Shown: positions 1 to 12,083 of the stretch, piece after piece
Position numbering within the stretch: the stretch's first letter is position 1
How the letters are laid out: every line of letters begins with the position of its first letter
From: Rhynchopus sp. YZ270_cl-10
Lineage: Eukaryota; Euglenozoa; Diplonemea; Diplonemida; Diplonemidae
DNA length: 64,000 bases
Direction of reading: 5' to 3'
Assembly: GCA_964035575.1 (NCBI GenBank)
Contig: OZ037933.1
Location: forward strand, 1-64,000
The notes under the pieces: model-generated
Seen by the model: only the letters and a program-made list of their open reading frames with translations
The model's database searches: none
Told to the model about the DNA's origin: nothing
Translations under genes and position numbers: made by a program

Positions 1-401
1 TGCACTATGCAGAACATTAAAATGTCTGCAATGGGGTGTAAATGAAGTAGGGGTACACGTTTTTTTTTATCCTGCGACAAACTCATAAACACAGGCTACT
101 GAGATCTTGGCATGCGACAATCAAATCACCCACTGTCACTTGCACAGAATAAATTGAAGTTGACAAAGGACCAACAATTTTTAAAATCAAAAAACGACAA
201 GAAAACCAAAAAGAATGTATGTGTCTGCGCACATTTGTAAAAAAAAAAACCTTGTCACAGGAGAAGTGATATCACTACCTTCCTCCGAATAGAAAGCATC
301 AGTATTGTGTCGTTACACGACACAAACAGATAACCTTGATGAAATCCTCAAAAAACAGTTAAATTTAGATTTCTTGCGGCAACATAAACCTTTTACTGCC
401 A
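1..401. other. Intergenic, no gene seen
   Basis: This AT-rich stretch lies downstream of the minus-strand CAP-WD40 gene and contains T and A homopolymers near 60-70 and 239-250. I see no coding region, hairpin repeat or RNA gene in it. Confidence 0.6.
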
Positions 402-2118
402 TCAAACAAGAGACCACACAAGGAGCGACCCGTCGTGCCCGGCAGTGGCAAGAAGGCTTCCGTCAGGGGAGAAGGACGCCTGAGCCACAACAGCGTCGAG
501 GCCGGTGAGACGGGTGTGCACAGTGCCTGCTGCCGTCCACACGACGACCTCTGCAGTGCCTGCAGCAGCAAAGAGCTGCCCGTCTGCAGAGGGCGTAGCG
601 TGGTGCAACACGTGAGAGGGCATCGACACTGCTGCTGACACTGTCGCGACACCCACACCGACAGTCCCGCTTGCCCAGCGAGTCACTAGGACGGCACCAC
701 TATCCATCCCACGCAGCAGGTCACCGCCAGACAGGAACGCCACAGACACCACGCGCGCACCCTCAGAAGCAACAGTGCCCACTTTCGCCCCCGTCGCGAC
801 GTCCCATATCTGCACAATCTCGTCCACCTCGCTCCCCACCACAGTTGCCAGCAGACTTCCGTCAGGAGAAAACGCGACGTTGCGCGCATGGGTGTGGATG
901 ACAAGGTCCAAGGCACCGTCGTCTGCATGCACAACACGTGTGCTTGGCGCGTTCCCACCCCCACCCGCAAGCAGGCCACCCACACGTGAGTACTCGACCT
1001 TACGTATCGGCGTGCTTCTGCTCCCCAGGTCATGCAGGACGTACCGCAGTGCTCCCGTCGCCACATCGCACACCACAGCACGTCCACCCACACCTGCAAC
1101 AGCAACCGACAGTGCGTCCGGCGAGAACACAACGTCGTGCACGGCAAAGTCTGCACACGCAAGCTTCAGCGTCTGCGTGCCTGTTGCACTCTCAAACACA
1201 CGTACTCCGTCCTCGCTGCCAGTGGCAAAGTGCGTGCCGTCGCTCGAGAATGCAACAGAGAGCACCCTCTCATGGTGCTGCACCTTGAAGCGGCATGTGT
1301 CAGGCAGGCTCCGTGGGCACATCATTGACATCGTGTCCTTCTCTGTGCACGAAGGGGCGCTTGTTGGTGCTGACGTCGGCTGTGCTGTTGGCATTGCTGT
1401 CGGAACAGGTGTCGGCACTGCAGTAGGCTGTGCTGTGGGAACAGAAGTTGGAGCAGCTGTTGTCACTGCAGACGCACACCCTGTCGCTGTCGTGCCAGGT
1501 GCTCCGATACTTGTGAACTGCGAACCAGCTGGGAACGTGCTGCGCTCATGATAATAGCACATGAGGTGCACGCGACCAGAGGCGGAAGAGCACACACCAC
1601 ACCCGACCTCGAGTGCCTCCTTCCACACCACCTGTGCGAAGATCCAGATGGGGGAATTGCCAAGCTGGCTATCGTAGTTGTAACAGCCCTCCTGCATGCA
1701 GTACCAGTCCTTCACACCCTCAGCCACATCCCATCTCGAGAAGTCTCCACCAGGCACACCACTCACCGAGGCAGTGTTCTCACCATATAATTGAATCTTG
1801 GAGACCGAGGGGGGGGATGTCTGTGTCGCAAGTGGTCTGGAAGGTTGAGCTCGCGATAACATGGTCTTCCAGGGCAGTGCTGTACGTCATCGGGCATGCG
1901 CCGTGCTGTTCCCTGTACAGGTTGTGCTGCTCAAGCACACGTGCCACTTGCCAGGTGTGCAGCCGATTCCTGCAATGTGGCTCCAGGCACATTGACATGA
2001 CTTGTGGTGCTGGAGCGGGCGTGAAGGCACTGCACCACGGCTGCTGCGAGGCACACTGCGCAGTGGCACCTCTGCTGAGTGAGAGGGCGCCCAATAGCAT
2101 CACACACAGAGACCTCAT
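402..2118 (-). CDS. Secreted CAP-domain/WD40 fusion protein, frameshifted
   Basis: The ATG at 2118 begins a signal peptide (MRSLCVMLLGALSLSRGATA), so the protein is probably secreted. A CAP/SCP domain follows (EQHNLYREQHGACPMTYS, then YGENTA, then a Cys-rich end with FAQVVWKEA and GCGVC). A Pro/Thr/Ala linker with PTxxPT-type repeats joins it to six or seven WD40 repeats (VAFSSDGTHFATGSEDG, NVAFSPDGSLLATVVG, ASFSPDGSLLATAGHDGS) that run to the TGA at 402-404. CAP domains are extracellular and WD40 propellers mostly intracellular, so the pairing is unusual. The reading frame is broken inside the CAP domain by a run of eight G (1809-1816; C on the coding strand). Seven bases would keep the whole protein in one frame. 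This is either a sequencing error or a recent inactivation. Domain calls are by eye; the frame break is directly visible. Confidence 0.75.
1809..1816 (-). other. Homopolymer frameshift in CAP-WD40 gene
   Basis: Eight consecutive G on the plus strand (C8 in the gene). The upstream frame ends in a stop about 40 bases later at about 1780, while the downstream frame continues the CAP domain (LYGENTA). One base fewer restores continuity. Confidence 0.75.
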
Positions 2119-2442
2119 CGTTCCCTGGTTGTAAAATAATCCTGTTATGGGTGCGGAGGTGAACGGCAAAGGAAAAGCAACCAACTGAACAACAATTCAA
2201 AAAATAATTACATTTCGGCCCAGAATTTTGTATATTTTTTTGGGCAATTTTTTACCCACAGACACAGATTTTACGCAACCTAGCAAAACTAGTCCACTCA
2301 GACAACGTTATTTGTGGATTGAAGTAAGTTAGAACATTTCAACACACACCCACGGTCTTTCCCGGTCTTTTTGTGGGTACCCCTAAAACCCCCCCAATGG
2401 GCAAAATTCTGCAGGAATTTGACCATTTATTTCACACACCCG
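2119..2442. other. Intergenic between CAP-WD40 and METTL26 genes
   Basis: AT-rich and homopolymer-rich, with no coding region. It would hold the 5' leader of the CAP-WD40 gene and the 3' region of the methyltransferase gene, both on the minus strand. No polyadenylation or promoter element can be assigned. Confidence 0.5.
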
Positions 2443-3054
2443 TCACGCTTTCTCTTCTCTTGAAAACCTGAGAAGAAAGTTGTTCGCCGGCATGTCGTAC
2501 CGATTGAGCAGCAGGAGGCTGTGCTTGAGTGCCTCCTCCTGCACCTCTGCGACGTCACGGTAGCCCCAGGCGGGGTTCTGCTTGCGGAGCGAAGCGTCGA
2601 AGGTTGCGTTGGACTCTGTTGTGCAGGCGTTGTTGAGCTTGAAGGGACCGTAGAGGAGGAGCGTGCCGCCTGGGGGGAGCAGGGCCGAGGCACCTGCAAG
2701 GAGGCCTTGCGTAACGGGCCAGGGGCTGATGTGCGTCACATTCGACGCAATGACGAGGTTCGCCGATGCAGGCGCAATCCCCCACTCCGCCACGTCCTGC
2801 GATGCGTCGATAAACACCGGCGGCAACACGTTCGGCAGATGCTTCAACGTCTCTGGCAGATCTGCGAGCTTCGTCCGATCGTATTCGCTCGGCTGCCACG
2901 ACACATTAGGGTACGCCTCCGCAAACACCTCCATGTGTGCTCCCGTGCCTGAGGCAAGCTCCACAGCGCGTCCCTCCATCTTCGGGCACACCGTACGCAG
3001 CATCTCGAGGATGCAGCTGCGGTTGCGCAGGGCAGAGGGGTGGTGCACGACCAT
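2443..3054 (-). CDS. METTL26: METTL26/UPF0585 (DUF938) SAM-dependent methyltransferase
   Basis: A single-exon protein of 203 residues, matching the roughly 200-residue length of the UPF0585 family. Family hallmarks appear in order: HPSALRNRSCIL at the N-terminus, the SAM-binding motif VELASGTGAHMEVFAEAYP, WQPSEYD, NVTHISPWPVTQGLLAGA, LLPPGGTLLLYGPFK, SNATFDASLR and the C-terminal DMPANNFLLRF. The ATG at 3054 is preferred because upstream codons (SLLQDTLDT...) are not family-like and the region just before it is a pyrimidine tract ending in CCTCCTAG, which would suit a trans-splice acceptor. The substrate of this family is unknown. It is probably cytosolic, and nothing in the sequence suggests targeting. 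Confidence 0.9.
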   Translation of the reverse strand: MVVHHPSALRNRSCILEMLRTVCPKMEGRAVELASGTGAHMEVFAEAYPNVSWQPSEYDRTKLADLPETLKHLPNVLPPVFIDASQDVAEWGIAPASANLVIASNVTHISPWPVTQGLLAGASALLPPGGTLLLYGPFKLNNACTTESNATFDASLRKQNPAWGYRDVAEVQEEALKHSLLLLNRYDMPANNFLLRFSREEKA

Positions 3055-5032
3055 TGGGCTAGGAGGGGTCAGGCAGGGGAGGTGTGTATACTGTTTGTCA
3101 AAAGGTGTGGCCAAGGTGTCGAGAGTGTCCTGAAGCAGTGATTGCACCACAGCCTACATCGGTGGACCCTTGAGAGAACAGTGCAGCCCCTCCAAAACGG
3201 CACACCTCTCTCGGATCAAAATACACCCACCCGCCCACCAGGTATACAGAGATCGACTATGAGAACAACATAGGTTGCAGATCACTACTCACCCCAGTGG
3301 AGCTTCTTGACAATAAAGTCTTAAGCTTTCCATGGAGCGCGACAACGATAGCAACGAAGCGGAATGGACAAGAGCAGAGGGGTGTGTGTGTGTTCCCAAA
3401 GGTCATCTCAAAAAAGGTACAAAAACATATGCTTCGCTTCATAAAATATCTTGCAGAAGGAAAATATCAAAGGCTTTTTTTTCTTCTTCAACTTCTTCCA
3501 CTCATTGTTGTTTTTTTCTGAAACGAACGTGGCACACGAGACACAAAAATAGAGAAAAAAAAGAACAGAAACGCCATTGAAAAAACCACACCACACATCA
3601 GAAAAAATAAAATATCACAAGACACGGGTGCTGGGGTTTTTGATTGGTTGAAAAATCCTCATCTACGAAGACCACATCTCACATGTCTTTTTTGTTGCTT
3701 CTTTGTTGCATCGACAAATACCGCCCCACCACGGAGAGTTCTGTTCACACTATTTTATATTTTTGATAATCTGTTCGCGGTGTGCGCACAGCCCGCCATT
3801 CAGACAGTCTTCACTAGATTTTTTGAAAAAAAATTGGTAACGTGTAGCCACCTCGCTTTGTTCTCGTGTGAGCTCCACGCATTTTTTTTGGAAAAAAGTC
3901 ATCACCGGAAACACGCACAGTTGTCCACAATACACAGAATGAAATATTCCGCCCATCGACCCACCCCCTTTTGCTTTCAATAACACACAACACAACACTT
4001 CGTTCGGGGTGGGTGATGTGGGCGGGCATATTTCTACAAAGAAAAACCCCCCTTGCAGAATGGTGGGTCTCACAAACCTCTCACAGGAATGATAAGAGTA
4101 GCGCATATTCTAGGAATTTGCCACAAAAAAAAATATCAAAAAACGCATCTCAAAAGGGTTAGGAAAGCAAACAAAAGAAACCCCCCTGCCCCGCCCAAAA
4201 ATGCAACCCAAATCTCCCCCCTGCCAAAAAAAAAACAAAGAAAAAGCCTTGAACGATGAAATGCTCTCGTGTACACCCAATTCTGATGAAGTTTATAGCT
4301 GGGGGCAACAACATACATGATAGATGTAGCAGCTGGATCAGTGTAGCTGCCACAGCGCAGACTGCTGGCGTGTGGCAACCACAGATTAGCCAACAGAGTA
4401 TCAAAAATAAATTCGATCATTTTCCGAAACAAACACAGAGAGAAAAAAAGAACGGTGACAGGACGTCAAGTACACCTCCCTGCCTTAAATTCACCTAAAA
4501 GGATCACACCATCAAAGCCAGAAAACCCACCCCTTTTGAGAACACTTCTAAAACAAATGAAACCATGACAGGACGTACCCCTCCCTATGAATAAACGGTT
4601 AACCACCCAGCAAAGGAGTGGCCGACTGATATATAAAAAAGAACGTTGATAGTGCAAACGCCCTCTTGGACGCAGGCACTGACGACAAAAAAAGTTGACT
4701 TGAAATACAACAGCCCTCTCGTGACAGTGTACCTCAAAAAGAGAGAGAGAGACATGAACAATGTCTGCGCGGTTTGTTAAAACGATAAGAAAACTCTAGT
4801 GTGTGTGGTTTTGTTTGTTTTTGCTGTTTTGTTTTTTTTCCCCACATGAAAAATTTGCGCACAATACGGATCGTGACTCCTTTATCATGTCTCCCCCCCT
4901 CCCCTCCCCTCCCCCCCCCAGCTCCGCGCTTTTATGAACCTAAGCCAAAGCCCTTTCCCCCTTCACCCCCGTCGAACCCTTTCTTTTCTTTTTTTTCGTT
5001 CTTACGTTCTCATCATAACACCGTTGATTGCC
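3055..5032. other. 2-kb intergenic region with hairpin repeats
   Basis: AT-rich DNA between the methyltransferase gene and the end of the giant membrane-protein gene. Apart from the family F and C hairpin copies at 4646-4735 I see only homopolymer runs and a C/T-rich stretch near 4890-4980. Short open frames here have no coding character. Confidence 0.6.
4646..4735 (+). repeat. Hairpin repeats F1 and C1
   Basis: F1 (4646-4682) pairs AGTGC with GCACT around an inner CGCC...GGACG. C1 (4692-4735) carries GTTGACTTGAAATACAACAG, then CCCTCTCGTGACAGTGTACC. Closely similar copies recur at 30152 (F) and 15451, 43951 and 53190 (C), always in this orientation. Confidence 0.7.
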
Positions 5033-8000
5033 TTAGATGGTGGGCTCTTCCTCTTCAGTGTCGTCGCCAGATTCCTCAAAGAGTTCGTCACCGTCCTGAA
5101 GGTTGTTGTGTTGTTTGCGTCAAAGTTGTAAGCAAAAAAAGGGGGGAGGTGTTTAAACCGTGTGACTGCATACCTCCTGTGTGCTGTAGCTGTTCGGGTT
5201 CACGTACCCGCCGTTGCCGTTGAACATGCCTTTCGAGTATCCGAAGTACACTCCAGCTGTGTTGTGTTGTGTTTGGAGAGGGGGGAGGAGCTTTTTGTTG
5301 GAAAATCGCAGTGTGGTTGGAATGTCCATTTTTTGGCTTTGGTTAACATACCAGCAAGCACAGTCACAACCAGCAGCACCAACAGGATGGTGCCTGTCGA
5401 GGACCCCCCAGAGCCACCGCCGCCTGCGCTGCTGCTCCCTGCCGGCTCCCCACCTGTGGAGCTGGACCCTGTGTCGGGTGTGACGACAGGGGGGCTGGGC
5501 GTTGGTGGGCTGGGCGTTGGTGGGCTGGATGATGGTGGGCTGGATGCCTTTGGTGGTGCGTCAGTAGGTGTGGGTGCCCCGGTGGATGGTGCGGGTGTGG
5601 GGGGCGGCACGGGCGGCGAGGATGTCGTGGGTGCTTTGGTACGTGGCGCACTTGGCGAGGCCTGTGTCGTTTGTTTTTGAATTTTGAATAAAAAAATAGG
5701 GACGATAATCTGGACTCTAAAAATGTGGATTACGACAATACGGAATAATGTCTGTCCGTTCTTTCATCTCTAAAAAAAACATAGTTTTTTTCCATACCGT
5801 TCCGGGAACCGGGGTCGGGAGAGGCGTGGGTGCGAGGGTTTTGGCCGGCTTTTCGGTTTCCTCCGGCTTGGTTGTGGGGGGGTTGGTGATCGCTGCCGCT
5901 GGCGGGCAGACACCGTCCTCTGGAAGTGCGGTGCGCGCGGCCATGGTACCACACCACTGGCAGCTGAGGTCGGCGCAGCTTGCCCCCGGGTAGCAGAAGT
6001 GGCTGTTGCGGCACTTCCCTGCGGGGATCACATAGCGGCAAGCGGTCTGCTGGCCTGCGTCCTTCTCTGCCTGCGACGGCACGACACCACACTTTGGCAG
6101 CACCGCAAACGCATCTCCAGCCTCTGTCTTGAAGGCACCATCCGGGATGTCCAACGTGCACACGGAATCCCACTCCAGCTTCTTGCCGTCCTCTGCAAAG
6201 GAGACGTCCCAGATCTTGCCAAGCATCCTCGTCCCAACAACGGTCATCGGCGCGTTGTAGTCCTTCTTGCACGTCTTGCTCCCATCCGCGCATCTGCATC
6301 TCAGCATAACGTCATGTTCCAAAGTGCTTGACACCTTCTCACTGAAGGTGAGTGCCAAGTTAAGGTTGTCCGTAGGGAGCAGGCTCTCGAGGGCAAGCGG
6401 TGTGATGGCGGAGAGGCTTGCGGTAGGCTCGGTGGAGCCGCCCTCTTGTGTGGCCATCTGGATGGTGACGGCGAAGGGGATGCAGAAGTCGTCACGCTCC
6501 TGGAGCATCTGCATGCCTTCCTCTCTGTCTGCGTTGTGCATGCGGAGGTGGTACGTTCCTGCTGTCAGCTCCGCGCGCAGCACGGTCGAAGCATCGAAAG
6601 AGCTTTCTTCGTTCTCATCCAACTCAGCATCGGCAGAGGCCACCGGCGCATCTGTCCCAGCCTCCTCAGTCGAACCACGGAACAGCTCCGCCTTGACTGC
6701 CGCAAGCAAGAAGTCGAAGCGGATCTCCACATTGATTGACGTCGTTTCGGGCACCACAATGACGTAAGAGCTGTACGTCGCGTATGCTGCCTTGTCAAAT
6801 GCATACTTCTGTGTGAAGGAAGTCGCCTCGCCTGCAGCGGGGCTGAAGGTTCTGAGTGTCAAAGGCTTGTGCCCGTCGCCGTGGTCAGGGGTGTTGGAGT
6901 CGATGAGGATGGAGAGCTTGTTGATGCCTTCACCGTCGCAGACGCTTGGGAGCGACGCCTCCACGACCTTGTCGAAGCTTGCCACTGCCACTGCAGCGTC
7001 AAACGAAGTCAGCGCCTTCAGCTCCTCGCAGGTGTCGTAGTCGACGCCCTTTGTGGGTGGCGCCGGAATGTCCTTAGCGTAGATGGCCACAAAGAAGCCG
7101 TCCGCACCGTCGTGGAACTCACCCAGAAGCGACTCAACGTGTGTGCTCTTTTGTGTTGTGACTTCGTATGCACCGTGCTCGTTGCGGATCTCAATGTCGA
7201 TGTCGACCTCAGTGTTGTGTGTATGCGTCCAGACACGTACAACAGAGCGCTTGGGGATTGTGAGCGGGAAGAAGTTCGCTGCGGTGCCCTGCTCGACAAC
7301 GTCGGACTTCACGAAGGCGTACCCTGTGTTGCGGTACAGCGTCATGACCAGCTTGTCGACCTCGTTCATCTCCTCGGGGAAGGCACGCAGGGCAGGGCAG
7401 TCGCCGTTGGTGTTCGGCTTCTCGGCGAAGTCTGTGACGCTCATGTGGAGGGAGTACTTCTGACAGCGCGACAGCTGCCGCCCCGAGTACACAGCAGACT
7501 CGTTGCTGGTGTTGTGGAAGTGCACCTCATACTCGCCACGGTCCAGCGTCAGGTAGAGGTACTCCCTGTCGAGGTACCGCTGCGGGTAGTAGTGCTTCCA
7601 GAACTGCTTCTCCGTCTGGTCCTCAGCCTTCCGCATCACGTGGAAGTGGAGAGATCCCGTCTCAAAGGTCGTTCTGAGGTCGAACTCCACGCGCCCTCCT
7701 TCAGCACCGAAGGAGAAGGTGGTGATGTGTGCAAAATTGCCGGGAACAGGCCGTTGGTTCTCATCGTGTCCGTGGGTGGGAGTGCCCGAGCTGATGGTCG
7801 CAGGGATGTTTGAGTAAGCCTTGCAGGCTTCATCGAAGCTCTCTGCAGTGTAGTACTCGACGTCGACGATGGAGATCTCCACCGGCACCGCAACACATTC
7901 CAACCCCACCTTGTCGTCTGTGAAGGTCCCATCCTGTCCTGGCATCAGCGCCTCAGCATCGTAGTCGATCACCAAGGAGTACCACCCCTTCCCGACAACC

Positions 8001-11000
8001 ATCTCCAGCGTCGTGCCTTCCTTTGCCTCAAGCAACACGCTGCCCGCAGCGTCGACCAGACTGATTTTGATTTGAACGTTCGGGATGCCATAAGAAGGCG
8101 GGACAAATGCTTTGACAAGCGCGTTGTTCTCAAAAATTTCGAATCGTGTAGAGTCAGTCTTCCGGCGGTGGTCAATCCGGATGTTTCCTAAGGTGTGGAA
8201 ATCTGCCTTTTCGTGCTTCCCGTTGCGCCCCATGAGACCCGGAATGTTGAGGATTTTGGGAAGGAAGAGGTGGGTGCAGTTGTGCCCTGGGGAGAACTCC
8301 TTTGCCTGGCGGTCTTCGGTGTCCATCCAAATCGAGAGGCGGAACTTCTCGCAGTCTGCACGCTTGACGACAGTCGTCACATCCGATTCGTAGACCTTGA
8401 GGACGTAGTACCCTGCAATCAGACGCGACGGGGTGATCATCTCACCGTTAAACACCGGCGCACCGCGGATCCCACCGCACTCCCAGCAGTCTGTGAAATC
8501 CTCGTTTTTGCATTTGCAAATGTCGAGGTAGATGTGCTGGAATTTGAAGTCATACTCCGCAAGCACCTTCATCACCACGGGGCCCGTGTTTTCAACGGTT
8601 TTGTCGTAGATTTGGAAGTTGATGTGGGTGTGCTGCATCACGGAGCGTCCGTCTGTGGTGTACTCCTTGGAGTGTGTGTACGGCAGGACGAGGGTGGAGA
8701 AGAGGTCCGGCTGCGGCAGGTCCACGTTGCATGCTGTGCCATCTGTCTCGTCGTAGTCCTTCGGCGCAACGGAGAGCTGCAGGGTGAAGCTCTCACAGCG
8801 CAGCTCCGTCTCCTCAAAGGTGAACTGCAGCGCATACGTGGTGTCCGCCTTCAGCGTCGCCATCATCCAAGGCAGCCCTTCGTACAGCTCCTCCGTCTTC
8901 ACCTCCGCTTCGTCCGTCACCACCGTGCTGTCCTCCACCCCTGAGTTCCCCCCTGCCATCTTGAGCAGCCTAACCTGCACCTTGGTCTTGCTGTTGGACA
9001 CCTGAAGGTGGAGGATCGAGTCTGTCGTCGACTCCTGCAGAAGACTCCTCGCGGTTGTGTTCTCATACGGAATGGCGAAGTCCTCAATGATGTGCACAAC
9101 AGAGTCCTCAAAGTGGAAGAGGTGCAGCGGCAGCGTTCTGATGCCTGCACAGTAGACTGAAGAGAACTCTGTGCTCTCCGTGGACAGCACCGCTGTGGCA
9201 CGCTCTGTAGGGTACACCGTGAGGTCGAGAGAGAAGTCCGCTGTGTCCGCTCCGTACATTGTGTCGACCGATGCAGAAGCCTTGACCTCCTGGATGAAGG
9301 CGGTCATAAGGATCAGCCGGTAGGTGCCCACACGAAGCGTAGCGTCCAAGGTGTTGACACGACGTGTGTTGTGTGTGAACCACATATCCTCAGTGGGGAG
9401 CCCCTCCTGCGTCTGGTACATCAGCATGGCCACAACGTCGGAGCGCACGAAGTCGCGCGCAATGGTGAGCTTGAAGACAGACTCCTTGGTCACCGTGAAG
9501 GTGTCGTTGTACAGCGCCTGCTGCCCCCATTTGAAGGTGTCCTGGCCGTTCTGTGCGGAGAGGTCAAGGGAAAAGGCGTAGCGTGCGGCGCCCTTCTGGA
9601 TGGCTGCCTCGCTCCCAGCGAGGGTGATGAGCGTGAAGTGGTTGTTCTTGTCCTCATCTGCGAGGGGCGAGAAGTCGAGCGCAATCGTCTTGTTTGCGTC
9701 CTTCTCGCTGACAGCAACCATGGAGGCGGTCTTCAGAATGTCAATCCGTGCGAGGAATGTGTCACAGAAGGGGACAAATTCGTTCTCCTCGTCCCAGCTC
9801 TTTGTGTAGACTGTGGTCGACTCGCTGAAGTGCAGGGTGTAGTTGGTCCCTGCGGTGAGCCCGAAGACAATGCCCTGTGGCACGCCACGTTCCCCGGAGG
9901 ATGCGGCTTTGATGTCGCCGCTCTCGGTTTCGCGCAGGAGAAGCGTCAGCTCTGCTGTGGCGTGCTCGACGTAGACACGCAGGGTGGAGTCGGATTTGGG
10001 CGCAAAGTACGTTGCCTGAGTGCCTTTCACCTTGTCCAGCCCGATGTTCGCGTACAAATGGTATGACTCCGAATACTGCGTGTACACGCCAGGCGCGTCC
10101 TCGAGGGAGACAGGGAGTGGTGTGGAGTCGCAGTTCAGCTGGTCCTCCTCCTCGTCAACAGGGGAGAGCGTGACGTGCAGGTTGTAGAAGAAGCATTTCG
10201 CCGGGTCGCCGAAGAATTTGTCCTTGACTGTGAGGAAGAGCTTGAAGGCGTTGCTCTCTTCCGATGCGGTCAGGATCGTCTGCAGGCTGTAGGTGTTCTT
10301 CATCTGCCCGCGCCCTCCGGAGGCGATGAATTGGGTGCGCATCTCCGGGTCCCGCTGCATGCACTGCTCCAGATGCGGCAGGCCAACGTCGCCGTCGACG
10401 GTGCACTTCTCTTCGTCATACTCAAAGCTGTTCTTTGTCACCACAGCGCCAATGCCGCCACCAAGAAGGAAGTTTGCCGAGATCGTCACTTTCATAAGCC
10501 ACTCACTACGCCGTCCAAGAACCCTCGGGAGACGGATGGTCGTGTAAGGGTTTTTATCCAAGGAGAGCAAATAGAAGTCGGACTTCCAGCCGTGCCCTGG
10601 GTCGGGATTGATCATCCCGGTTAGGTTCGCAGAGTAGCGTACCTTAGAAAGGTCGGCCGGGTGTGCCATGACACCGTCCTGGGATATGCTGTTGACGTCT
10701 TGGTTGCTTACCTGCGTGACAATGTCGAGGTCGAGTGAGGATGGCTCCAGGTCGTCACAGACGTCGCTCAGCTCTTCTTGCGCGACCCTAAGAAATGCGG
10801 TGGCAAACTCGAGGTACACAGTCGGGCAGTGCAGATCCGCATCCGTCGTCAAACGGTACAGAAAACGGACCTGGTATTTGTGGTCCTTCGTGACGTTGAC
10901 GAGGAGGTGGCGTTCCGAGGTGTGCGCGATGGCTTCGTGCTTTCTCCAGTCGTCCTCCCAGACCTCGAGACGCATCTCCACTCCTGCTTCAGGCGCAACG

Positions 11001-11260
11001 GAAATGCGCATCACAGTGTCCTCTGTTGTAACGTTAAGGTCGAGGTTGTGGATAATCTCCCCAGAGGTGACGTTCAGCTCGTCACCAGGAAACTGTCCTA
11101 CCCGGTATTCGCCAGAGAGATGCACCTCACGGCCGTCGATGCGTTCCACCATGTTAATCAAGTCCAGGTCAAAAGGAAGCTGGCTCTTCATGCAGCCTTC
11201 ATGTGCCGACGCTAACGCCACGAACACCGCAACACAAACCATTCTCAGAGAAGACATCAT
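5033..11260 (-). CDS. Giant type I membrane protein, four exons, repeated ectodomain
   Basis: Exons are 11260-5798, 5661-5352, 5256-5174 and 5095-5033. The introns are GT-AG (donors GTATGG, GTATGT, GTATGC; 136, 95 and 78 nt). All phases agree, giving 1,972 residues. The start is the first of two adjacent ATGs and opens a signal peptide (MMSSLRMVCVAVFVALASA). The ectodomain repeats a beta-rich unit ending in a Cys signature, C-x2-aromatic or Val-x-Leu (HCPTVYLEF, KCFFYNLHV, RCESFTLQL, DCEKFRLSI, RCQKYSLHM, FCIPFAVTI and others). This resembles bacterial PPC-type or other beta-sandwich repeats. A possible Ig-like Big_5-type segment and a small Cys-rich knot precede a Pro/Ser/Thr stalk. A membrane span (about 1911-1930, ILLVLLVVTVLAAGVYFGY) and an acidic 42-residue tail ending EEEEPTI follow. 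I recognise no named family. A cell-surface or adhesion role is inference. Confidence 0.85.
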
Positions 11261-12083
11261 AAAACGCTTTATTGGTGGATATATGGTATGTTCGCCCCCC
11301 AAAAAGAAAGGTGGGGGGGGTTTTTGTGTATGTTGATGTCTGGGTGGGGGTGGTGTGTTTGTAGGGTGGAGAGAGAGGGGGAAAGGGGAGGAGGTTGCGT
11401 GAGGGGAAGAAACTGTGTGGCAAGAAAGGGGAGGGAGGGTTGGGTGTGGGGGTTTCGTTGTTAAATGACAAATTTGTCAGGCGAGACAAAAAAAAGCAAA
11501 AATAATCTAATCTAAGTGACAGTACTGTACAGTGGTGCATCGAAAACACCAAAAAAAAAAAAAGTGTCACGTGTCGTTCCCTCACCCCCTTCTTGTAGAC
11601 AGGGTGAGTGAACGACGTGACACTTTCCGTTCACAAAGTAGTGTGCGTAAAAAAAAGAAAAGAAAGGGCGGTGGCAAAAAATCAAGGATAGGTGCAGGTC
11701 TCCCATGTCGTCTCACCCACAACCCGGCGGCATTGCCCGGTTTGAATAATAATCGGGATGAGACCCTTTTTTCCGTACGCCATGCAATGTCCACACAGCA
11801 CATAAACCCCATCCACGACTGTGCACGACGCAGTCTCCCTCTGCGACACAATCAAGCAAAAAAAGAGACAATTTTGACCAACGGTTTGATGTATTCAAGG
11901 CTTCAGCTATTTACACACCATCTTTTTTTTGCAGGACTCCCACACTTGTGTTTTTTTTTTTTGAAAAATTGTGGGAGTAGTGTAGTTGCCTCGGTTGTGT
12001 TGCCACAGTTGTGCAATCTCCACTGTATTTTTTTTCGTCCTCTGTATCCCCTTCAAATGTCCGTTTTGTTCTCTTTTGTCCAC
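11261..12083. other. Intergenic with pyrimidine-rich leader and one hairpin
   Basis: The part next to 11260 reads as long C/T tracts on the minus strand (11300-11460), plausible as the 5' leader or trans-splice region of the giant gene. The part next to 12083 holds hairpin A8. No other gene is seen. Confidence 0.5.
11961..12028 (+). repeat. Hairpin repeat A8
   Basis: A long-loop variant of family A: TAGTG in GGAGTAGTGTAGTTGCCTCG pairs with CACTG in CTCCACTGTA, followed by a T-run. It shares the inner sequence TTGCCTCGGTTGTGTTGCCA with the copy at 22065. Confidence 0.65.

Noticed and set aside
775-1551. 258-codon plus-strand frame
   Set aside because: It lies antisense to the WD40 region of the CAP-WD40 gene and has the composition of a shadow frame, with no domain.
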